Shown in pieces: positions 1-5,580 of a DNA stretch of 8,745 nucleotides (position 1 is its first letter; each line of letters opens with the position of its first letter). The DNA lies in the NCBI GenBank assembly GCA_003153335.1, contig PLYG01000377.1:13510-22254 (forward strand), read 5' to 3'. This stretch comes from Betaproteobacteria bacterium (GTDB taxonomy: Bacteria > Pseudomonadota > Gammaproteobacteria > Burkholderiales > Casimicrobiaceae). A model generated the notes under the pieces. The model had not been told where the DNA came from. It made no database searches and saw only the letters and a list, made by a program, of their open reading frames with translations. The position numbers and the translations under genes are program-made.

Positions 1-64
1 AGAAGTCCGAGATTGAAGACTGACGTTTCATTTCCGCACCGCCTGGGTTTGACCGGTACGGCCC

Positions 65-77
65 GCGTGATTCACGC
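65..77. promoter_or_regulatory. Short perfect inverted repeat upstream of the methyltransferase gene
   Basis: GCGTGA and TCACGC flank a single central T, giving a 13-base near-perfect palindrome 36 bases before the GTG start of the methyltransferase gene. A site like this could be an operator half-site pair, but a 6-bp repeat also occurs by chance in G+C-rich DNA. The rest of bases 1-112 holds no gene I can support. Two frames reach a stop at 14-16 and 21-23 and either could be the tail of an upstream gene. A third frame stays open to 120. Confidence 0.2.
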
Positions 78-112
78 TTACAAATTCCGTTTCGCCACCC
101 TAAGAAATCATT

Positions 113-874
113 GTGCCTGACCAAACCGCGATTGACGCCGTAGCTTCCCGCCCCTGGTTTTACGAATTTGACCTTCCGGATGGCCGTAAAACCCAGTCCT
201 ATCTTCCACCCGGGGTGGCGCAAATTCACACCACCCGGCTGGAAATGCTCTTTTCGGCGCTGGGGCCGGTGGTCGGCGGGGATTGGGCCGAGCATTCGGT
301 GATCGACGTCGCCTGCCACCAAGGCTACTTTGCCAGCCACCTGGCGCGGAAGGGGTGCCCGGTGCTGGGTATCGACGCCCGCTCCGAGCACATCGCCGAC
401 ACCGAGCTGATCGCGCGCGCCTATGGGCTTGCCAACCTGCGGGCAGCACAACATGACATCAACGTATTGCGGCCGGCGGATTTAGGGCAGTTTGACATTA
501 CCCTGATGCTGGGCCTGCTCTACCACATCGAAAACCCGGTCGGCGCAATCCGCTTGGCCCGGGCGCTGACCAAAAAGGCCTGCGTAATCGAGACCCAGGT
601 GGTTCCCAACATGACCGGGGTGGTCGACTGGGGCTCGTACCAATTCCAGCGGCCGCTGGTCGCCAGCTTCGGCATCATCGACGAGACCGCCGAAACCCAC
701 GCCCCGGAGGCCAGCACCACCGGCATCTGCGTTACGCCCAGTTATGAGGCGCTGCTATTCCTGATGCGCAAGCTGGGTTTTGGGCGGATTGAGCGCGTTC
801 CAGTGCCTTCTGGGGGTTATGAACAACTTGCCAGCGGGAAGCGGGTGATGGTGATTGGGTTTGTGGAGGGCTGA
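113..874 (+). CDS. Class I SAM-dependent methyltransferase
   Basis: This 253-residue protein should transfer a methyl group from S-adenosylmethionine in the cytoplasm; the acceptor is unknown. The Rossmann-fold signatures are in order: motif I at about residues 63-73 (VIDVACHQGYF, a variant of the DxGCxxG loop), the acidic end of strand 2 at 84-89 (VLGIDA), an acidic residue at D115 in AQHDI, and motif IV at about 127-142 (FDITLMLGLLYHIENP). The C-terminal part has a PSYEALLFLMRKLGF stretch of the kind found in many small-molecule methyltransferases. The N-terminal RPWFYEFDLPDG segment resembles the entry segment of DUF1698/CmoB-like proteins, so a tRNA- or metabolite-modifying role is possible but unproven. 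The start is GTG with only a weak TAAG upstream. The next in-frame ATG, at 245, would remove that conserved N-terminal segment. The gene stands alone: the next gene has its own likely promoter. Confidence 0.85.
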   Translation: MPDQTAIDAVASRPWFYEFDLPDGRKTQSYLPPGVAQIHTTRLEMLFSALGPVVGGDWAEHSVIDVACHQGYFASHLARKGCPVLGIDARSEHIADTELIARAYGLANLRAAQHDINVLRPADLGQFDITLMLGLLYHIENPVGAIRLARALTKKACVIETQVVPNMTGVVDWGSYQFQRPLVASFGIIDETAETHAPEASTTGICVTPSYEALLFLMRKLGFGRIERVPVPSGGYEQLASGKRVMVIGFVEG

Positions 875-939
875 GTTCGGTCCCGCGGCGGGTCCGGTTG
901 GTGCCGGCGACCGGGGTCTGGGAGCGAAATCTTGGCCAT

Positions 940-967
940 TTGCTTTCGGCAGGGAAAGTAATATGAT
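940..967 (+). promoter_or_regulatory. Candidate sigma-70 promoter for the TPR gene at 1009
   Basis: A TTGCTT box (940-945) and a TATGAT box (962-967) are separated by 16 bases. The -10 box differs from consensus at one position and the -35 box at three. Transcription would begin near 974-976, leaving an untranslated leader of about 34 bases before the ATG at 1009 but only about 7 before the alternative TTG at 982. This favours the ATG start. Confidence 0.4.
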
Positions 968-1008
968 AGACATCGGTAAGATTGGCACGACAAAATAAAG
1001 ATCTATTC

Positions 1009-2190
1009 ATGTCTGTCGTTCAAATTCTTCGTGAAGACCCATGCTCGCTGGATTTCAAGCCGCTTGAGGAGGCTTTGCGCGCTTGGGAAATTCGTCGCTC
1101 AGATCCGAAAAACTCGCATCGTCTTGCGCTGGAGCTCATCGACCATGCGCTTGAGTTTGATGATCCGCTGGTTACGGGTTGGGCTTATTTGACTTGTGGT
1201 GCGCATGAGTTGGCGGCTAATGAGTTTGAGCAGGCGGAAGAGAGTCTTGAATCGGCGATCAAACTGTTCACTCGAACGGGTGAAAAGCGTGGGGAATCTC
1301 TGGCCGTTGTTCTTCGCGCGCGCGTGTGCATGGGACGCGGTGAATTTCACCCTGCGCTTGAAATGTACAAGTCGATTATTGAGCGCGAAGCGCACGGTTT
1401 GCAGACGCTGGAAAGATTCGAAGCCTTTAACGCGATTGCGGGTTGTTTCTGGGGTCTGGACAACGTTGAACTGTGTCTTCTATACCTATCCAAAGCTTTC
1501 GATACGCTCAGAAACACTGACTACAACACGGAGCGAGCAACCGTTCTTAGCAATATGGGGGCCACTCTTCTTGCTGTTGGCAACTATGAGGCCGCGCGGG
1601 AGTTCTTGGTAGCTGCCGTGAAATTCTCAAAGACAAGCGGCGACCGTGTGCTTGGCCTAAACATTCTCACAAATCTAGTTGCTTGTCATGTTGAACTTGA
1701 GGAAGTGTCCGAGGCCGTTGCAGTTTCAACCCGCATGTTGTCGGAGTATCAGGACCTCGCGTTTGCGGGGCCAACAAATGGCGTTTTGTGCAACGCAGCA
1801 ACGGCGTTTGCGCTGGGTAAGCGATGGAGTTTGGCAGACCAATGTCTGGTTGGCGCACAAATGATCGCGCAGGAAGGCGATGTGGCGATCTCACACGTCC
1901 TCGTCGCCCAAGCTGAGGCAACGATTGCGTTCGCGCGTGGCACTTATGCAGTTGCTGCTGCACATGCCGAGGCGATACTCGAGAATTTCGACGAACAGTT
2001 GTCGAACGAAGCCCGCTCCCAGATTTACCTATTACTCGTCTCGTGCTATCAGCAACTCTCCAGACTAGATGACATGTTGGCAACGAAGAAGAAGCGTCTG
2101 ACCTTGTCCGAAAGCCGCTACTCTGCGGGTCTTGCCGCAGCGATGGTCGTTCTCGATCTCAAAGCGTCCCTTAAACACCTCGCGATCTGA
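1009..2190 (+). CDS. TPR-repeat protein without DNA-binding domain, paralogue of the downstream LuxR-type regulator
   Basis: This 393-residue, almost wholly helical protein is built of tetratricopeptide-like repeats (for example around 57-90, 105-125, 180-205 and 305-325, with the small-residue patterns GNYEAA and GEFHPAL). No signal peptide or membrane segment is seen, so it is probably cytoplasmic. It aligns end to end with the TPR part of the protein at 3286-4638. Shared landmarks are GWAYLTCG (57-64) against GWAALTCG, GCFW (145-148) against QCYW, SNMGATLLAVGNYEAA against GNIGAVLVTLGEWDLA, and ASLK (386-389) against ASLK. It stops four residues later, exactly where the paralogue goes on into its LuxR helix-turn-helix. 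No trace of that domain follows the stop. The ATG at 1009 is preferred over an in-frame TTG at 982 because of the promoter position and because it matches the paralogue's N-terminal length. The ribosome binding site (TAAAG) is weak. TPR folds bind proteins or peptides, so a partner, decoy or sensor role is inferred. Confidence 0.8.
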   Translation: MSVVQILREDPCSLDFKPLEEALRAWEIRRSDPKNSHRLALELIDHALEFDDPLVTGWAYLTCGAHELAANEFEQAEESLESAIKLFTRTGEKRGESLAVVLRARVCMGRGEFHPALEMYKSIIEREAHGLQTLERFEAFNAIAGCFWGLDNVELCLLYLSKAFDTLRNTDYNTERATVLSNMGATLLAVGNYEAAREFLVAAVKFSKTSGDRVLGLNILTNLVACHVELEEVSEAVAVSTRMLSEYQDLAFAGPTNGVLCNAATAFALGKRWSLADQCLVGAQMIAQEGDVAISHVLVAQAEATIAFARGTYAVAAAHAEAILENFDEQLSNEARSQIYLLLVSCYQQLSRLDDMLATKKKRLTLSESRYSAGLAAAMVVLDLKASLKHLAI

Positions 2191-2220
2191 AAAAAAAGGC
2201 CTCTCATCTGGGAGAGGCCT
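2190..2220 (-). terminator. Rho-independent terminator of the small exported-protein gene
   Basis: A perfect 9-bp stem (2197-2205 with 2212-2220, AGGCCTCTC/GAGAGGCCT) with a 6-base loop is followed on the minus strand by a run of seven T (plus-strand A at 2190-2196). It lies 26 bases past the stop of the minus-strand gene. The T-run exists on that strand only, so it serves the small gene. Its tail overlaps the last base of the stop codon of the converging TPR gene. Confidence 0.85.
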
Positions 2221-2246
2221 GCCTGTCCAAGACTAGTGATCGGGAA

Positions 2247-2540
2247 TCACCACGTCCACACTCCCGTAGTTTTCCTTTCCACTGGTACATTTGCAGATCC
2301 GCCGTCTTCGTTCCCATCCACGGGCGCAAGCAGTTCGCTCAAGCGACTCAATTCCCGATTCAAGGCCGTCCGATCAAGTATCAGGCCGCCCATCGCGCCA
2401 ACACTCATAGGCGCTTGGGTTTGGGTCAAAACCGTACGATCTGCATTCATGGCTCCCTTGCCAACACCTGCAGCCTGAGCAATCGAAGTCGTGGTGATCG
2501 CAACGCCGGCAGCCAACGTAAATGTCAAAAAGCCTTTCAT
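2247..2540 (-). CDS. Small exported protein of unknown function
   Basis: This is a 97-residue protein I do not recognise. It begins with a clear Sec signal peptide: a Lys at position 3, a hydrophobic core at about 4-20, and a likely cleavage site after SIAQA (residue 23). A mature product of about 74 residues would be left in the periplasm or outside the cell. The mature part has no cysteine, a Gly/Ala/Met-rich first half, one probable amphipathic helix at about 53-71 (LILDRTALNRELSRLSELL), then an acidic Gly/Asn stretch (GNEDGG) and an unusual end, VWTW. The ATG is well supported by AAGGAG six bases upstream. A perfect terminator follows, so this is a complete single-gene unit, convergent with the TPR gene at 1009. 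The last codons may be out of frame: a slip of one base in the AAAA run (plus-strand 2270-2273) gives KNYGSVDVVIPDH and a stop at 2233-2235. The leader DNA has AT-rich -10-like words (TATAAA at 2606-2601) but no convincing -35 box. Confidence 0.75.
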   Translation of the reverse strand: MKGFLTFTLAAGVAITTTSIAQAAGVGKGAMNADRTVLTQTQAPMSVGAMGGLILDRTALNRELSRLSELLAPVDGNEDGGSANVPVERKTTGVWTW

Positions 2541-3285
2541 GTCTTACTCCTTAAAGATAAACGAAAAAATAGGGCAACCAGTACTCGCAGATGACGCTGT
2601 TTTATAATTCCTCCGATCAGATTATGACATTAGCATAGTCCGCTCTGAGGGACAACCAGCGTCCCTACGGGTGACGCTTGACTAGATTAGCCCTGCGGGG
2701 GCAGGTGTTCAAGAATGGCGTGCTTCTTTATTCCGATGGAAACCAAGGCACGTTTTCCAGCAGTAATTCCGATTTGTTTGATGGCATTAGCGTGGCGCAA
2801 AATTATCTTATGCCAAAGTCATGAATTTTTCACAGGAACGGACCCAAAATCTTCGCTGTGCGCCAATTGACCGTTCATCGGCCAAATAAGATATTTATGA
2901 CAACTGCATTGCCATGCGCCGCATAAAGTGTCGCAAAAACGAGACATAAGTCGATACATTTCCGCCCCTTCGCTTGCCTTGATTTCATCGTAGCATGAGC
3001 CGATTTCCCAGTGGAGCGCTTTTGGAATTGTTCGCGCACAGACGCGCGGATTGTTAATAATCACCATTCAACGGTCCACCTCATGGCGCTAAACTAGCTC
3101 CGAGCGGATGGCTTAAATTGTTCGCTCGTCGTTATCGCGCTCAGGAAGCGCGTATGTCTGCGACCCGATAGCCCCAAACAATTTCGTCGACTCTCAAATG
3201 CACGACGCGCTGAACTTGGATACCTCGCTGATTCCGGTATTGGAAGGCTTCGTGTCGAGCCGGGTTAAGGTTTGAGGCAAGTGGC
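2541..3285. other. Gene-poor, less G+C-rich interval between the small exported-protein gene and the LuxR-type regulator
   Basis: These 745 bases contain no gene I can support with confidence. Base composition drops: 25 of 60 bases are G or C at 2881-2940, against 40 of 60 at 5161-5220. The left edge carries the leader and promoter of the small minus-strand gene. A minus-strand reading frame of 82 codons (3067-2819) has an AGGTGG-like site upstream but encodes a Cys/Trp-rich product without recognisable features, so it is not called. The other items seen are a short repeat cluster at 2929-2959, a small hairpin at about 3137-3153 (CGCGCT/AGCGCG), and an open segment ending at 3275 that may be the tail of a lost gene. 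The last bases before 3286 carry the ribosome binding site of the regulator gene. Confidence 0.5.
3117..3275 (+). pseudogene. Possible 3' remnant of a lost gene
   Basis: A frame of 52 codons runs from just after a TAA (3114-3116) to TGA at 3273-3275, ten bases before the regulator's ATG. Its last residues, including DTSLIPVLEGFVSSRVKV, look like the end of a folded protein, and the codons mostly end in G or C, like the real genes here and unlike the AT-richer DNA before it. There is no well-placed start with a ribosome binding site. I do not recognise the family. Chance openness in a short G+C-rich stretch is a real alternative. Confidence 0.22.
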
Positions 3286-4638
3286 ATGAACGATCCCCGA
3301 TCCTCGAACGATCCCGACCTAAAGGCCGCACTAAAGGCCTGGGACCACGCCAGCCCTTTTCGCGACGCGGTGTTCGACGATGCTATGCGAATTCGTACCG
3401 CGCTCCGCGATACAACCTCGCATCATGCCTATGGCTGGGCAGCACTGACCTGCGGGAGAATTGCTGCGCATCGTCAGCAAATTGATCTTGCGGAAATACT
3501 CCTCACAGAGGCGCTTGGACGGTTCTATTTTGTGAATGACAAGTATGGTGAAGCTCTGGCGGTTTCACATCTTGCCCTCCCACATATCTTTCGCCGAAAC
3601 CTGGACCACGCGCTGGAGCTTGCCCTGAAACCATTGTCGTCAAACATCTCCTTTTCCGATGAGGACAAGTTCTTGTTGCATAGCGTCACCACGCAATGCT
3701 ACTGGGCGCGAGAAGAGTCTCACTCTGCAATCATGCATTTGATGAAAGCGTACGACCTGGTCAAAAACACAGACGACTTCAACCGAAACTCTGCAGTGCT
3801 TGGAAACATTGGCGCCGTCCTGGTAACGCTTGGGGAGTGGGATCTTGCGCTTTTTGCGTCGACCGAAGCCTGGCGGCTTCAGTTCGACCATGGTCGCGAT
3901 CGAAGAGAGCTCCAATTGGCTCATCTTTCAAATATCGTTCTTGTGAATTGCCGACTTGAAAATTATGCGGCAGCGATACGGCATGCAGAAATCTTGTTGG
4001 GGTACTTGACAACAAGAACCGATCCAGCATCGTGGAGTCTGTACGAAAACGTCGCTGATGCATTTGCTTTTTGCGGCCAGGTCGAGAAGGCCCAATATTG
4101 CCTGGATCGCGCCCGTATTCTCAAACAGAATAATATCCTGACGCCTTTTTCGAAGGCAGCTTCGCAAGTCAGCGAAGCGATTTTGTTAGAGGCAAAGCAG
4201 GACTACCACGCTGCAACCGCTCTTGCCAAGGAGATTCTGGATCAACCTGTCGCGACGGTAATGCATTCCAACTACCGATCTGCCGCAATGGTCTTGTCAC
4301 GTTCCTACGCCGCCCTCGGTCGCAATGCCGAATCCGCAAAATGGAAAAAGTTTGCCGCTGAAACCGGACGCGATAAACTCTTGGGCAATATTCTGTCGAA
4401 CCAGCTCCGCGCGAGCCTGAAGGTCGAACAGCCGGTTGATCCTCTCACCGAACAGGAACTGAACTGTCTATCGCTTTCCGCTCACGGCCAGACCAGCGCT
4501 GACATCGCCCTGAAGCTCGACATCAAGACACGCACTGTGAATTTTCACTTCACCAATATTTTGCGCAAGTTGAACGCGATGAACCGGCAGGAGGCGATCG
4601 CCAAGGCATCAGACGCCAACCTGCTAAGGCGACCTTGA
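3286..4638 (+). CDS. TPR-domain transcriptional regulator with C-terminal LuxR-type helix-turn-helix
   Basis: This 450-residue protein has a TPR-like helical sensor or partner domain at about residues 10-380 and a LuxR/GerE-family DNA-binding domain at about 385-445. The latter shows the family hallmarks: LTEQELNCLSL (387-397), G401, IALKLDIKTRTVNFH (407-421) as the recognition segment, N424, KL (428-429) and RQEAIAKA. No receiver, autoinducer-binding or ATPase domain is visible, so activity is presumably set by what binds the TPR part. That is the arrangement of the MalT C-terminal half without its NTPase module. The ATG is supported by GAGG eight bases upstream. The TPR part is collinear with the HTH-less protein at 1009-2190. 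The gene has lower G+C than the flanking 4670-7410 region, as does its paralogue. The next gene starts 31 bases after the stop with no terminator between, so the two may be co-transcribed. Its target genes are not visible; autoregulation or control of the small exported-protein gene is possible. Confidence 0.85.
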   Translation: MNDPRSSNDPDLKAALKAWDHASPFRDAVFDDAMRIRTALRDTTSHHAYGWAALTCGRIAAHRQQIDLAEILLTEALGRFYFVNDKYGEALAVSHLALPHIFRRNLDHALELALKPLSSNISFSDEDKFLLHSVTTQCYWAREESHSAIMHLMKAYDLVKNTDDFNRNSAVLGNIGAVLVTLGEWDLALFASTEAWRLQFDHGRDRRELQLAHLSNIVLVNCRLENYAAAIRHAEILLGYLTTRTDPASWSLYENVADAFAFCGQVEKAQYCLDRARILKQNNILTPFSKAASQVSEAILLEAKQDYHAATALAKEILDQPVATVMHSNYRSAAMVLSRSYAALGRNAESAKWKKFAAETGRDKLLGNILSNQLRASLKVEQPVDPLTEQELNCLSLSAHGQTSADIALKLDIKTRTVNFHFTNILRKLNAMNRQEAIAKASDANLLRRP

Positions 4639-4669
4639 GTCCACAACTCGTGACGCACTGGAACCATCA

Positions 4670-5431
4670 TTGCGCATTGCCTCGCTCGTTCCCAGCCTGA
4701 CCGAATTGTTGTTCGCGCTCGATCTGGGTGACAGTGTCGTTGCCCGCACCGGCTTTTGCATTCACCCTCGCGATGAGGTTCGGCGCGTACCAAAGGTGGG
4801 TGGCACGAAGGATGTGGATGTCGATGCATTGCTGGCGACCCGACCTACGCACTTGGTCGTCAACATCGATGAAAACCGGAAGGACACGATCGCGACGCTG
4901 CGCGCGCAGGTCCCTGAGATCGTGGTCACGCACCCGCTTGTGCCAGACGACAATCTCGATCTGTACCGGGAGTTCGGCCGGTTGTTCGATCGCAATACTG
5001 AGGCAGCAGTTCTGGCGGCGGACTATGCGTCCGCACGAGACGACCTCGTGCGAGCTACCCGGGATACCCGCCCGCTCAAGGTTCTCTACCTGATCTGGAA
5101 GGATCCATGGTTCACGGTGTCGCGGTCGACCTATATCTCGTCGCTGCTGGACCGCGCGAACCTCAACACTCTGCCCGCAACCAGCGCAAGCCGCTACCCG
5201 ATAGCGACCGCCGACGATCCAGCATGGCAGGAGGCTGATCTCATCCTGTTGTCGTCCGAGCCCTACGCCTTTCGTCAAAGGCATGCCGACGGGTTGTCGC
5301 GCACGCTGCCGATGCCCAAGCCGATCCTGCTGGTCGATGGCGAGATGTTGTCGTGGTATGGCAATCGGGCGATCGCCGGGCTCCGTTATCTGAAAGAACT
5401 GCGAGCGCATATCGACGCCCGGATTGCATGA
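4670..5431 (+). CDS. BtuF-like helical backbone metal receptor protein (cobalamin/metal-chelate binding fold), no signal peptide
   Basis: This 253-residue protein belongs to the periplasmic-binding fold of the BtuF/FecB superfamily, in which two lobes are joined by a long helix. Family signatures seen are SLVPSLTELLF (5-15), GGTKDVDVDALLATRPTHLVV (about 44-64), IWKDPWFTVSRSTYIS (142-157), LLSSEPYAF (193-201) and VDGEMLSWYG (222-231). Members normally bind vitamin B12 or an iron/metal chelate and hand it to an ABC importer. Here no signal peptide is present and no permease or ATPase gene lies alongside. The protein therefore appears cytoplasmic, as in a subgroup of this family whose ligand is unclear. 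The start is TTG, chosen because MRIASLVPSL is the usual beginning of the family; the ribosome binding site is weak. Upstream in-frame codons are open but have no better start. Proximity to the LuxR-type regulator suggests read-through transcription. A two-way terminator lies about 110 bases downstream. Confidence 0.8.
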   Translation: MRIASLVPSLTELLFALDLGDSVVARTGFCIHPRDEVRRVPKVGGTKDVDVDALLATRPTHLVVNIDENRKDTIATLRAQVPEIVVTHPLVPDDNLDLYREFGRLFDRNTEAAVLAADYASARDDLVRATRDTRPLKVLYLIWKDPWFTVSRSTYISSLLDRANLNTLPATSASRYPIATADDPAWQEADLILLSSEPYAFRQRHADGLSRTLPMPKPILLVDGEMLSWYGNRAIAGLRYLKELRAHIDARIA

Positions 5432-5526
5432 TCGCGGGACCGCGAACACGTCGGACCTCTGCGCGGAAACAATGCAGTGCATCTCCGTTGGCAACGTCCC
5501 ATCAAGCGCGCCGGGTGCAATCAGAC

Positions 5527-5567
5527 GATGTAAAAAAAGGCCGCGACGAATCGCGGCTTTTTACATC
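5527..5567. terminator. Bidirectional rho-independent terminator
   Basis: A 7-bp G+C stem (GCCGCGA 5540-5546 with TCGCGGC 5551-5557) with a CGAA loop is flanked by seven A on the left (5532-5538) and five T on the right (5558-5562). The outer GATGT/ACATC arms (5527-5531, 5563-5567) also pair. T-runs therefore exist on both strands. It lies about 110 bases after the BtuF-like gene and 13 bases after the stop of the converging autotransporter gene, and can serve both. Confidence 0.9.
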
Positions 5568-5580
5568 CAAACAGAACCAC

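Noticed and set aside
49..83. TTGACC and TTACAA as a promoter for the methyltransferase
   Set aside because: The spacer would be 23 bases, too long for a sigma-70 promoter.
108..449. 113-codon minus-strand frame over the methyltransferase start
   Set aside because: The Arg/Pro-rich product has no features and is antisense to a clear SAM-binding domain.
982..1008. TTG start giving the first TPR protein nine more residues
   Set aside because: The likely promoter places the transcript start only a few bases before this TTG, no spaced ribosome binding site precedes it, and the ATG at 1009 matches the paralogue's N-terminal length better.
2197..2220. The AGGCCTCTC hairpin as terminator of the plus-strand TPR gene
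   Set aside because: On the plus strand no T-run follows the stem; the T-run exists only on the minus strand.
2819..3067. 82-codon minus-strand frame in the long intergenic stretch
   Set aside because: There is an AGGTGG-like site upstream of the ATG, but the product is Cys/Trp-rich, has no recognisable domain or signal, and there is no terminator. It is described in the interval entry and not called as a gene.
4667..5494. 275-codon open frame on the minus strand
   Set aside because: It is antisense to the BtuF-like gene, whose family motifs are unmistakable; the minus product has none.
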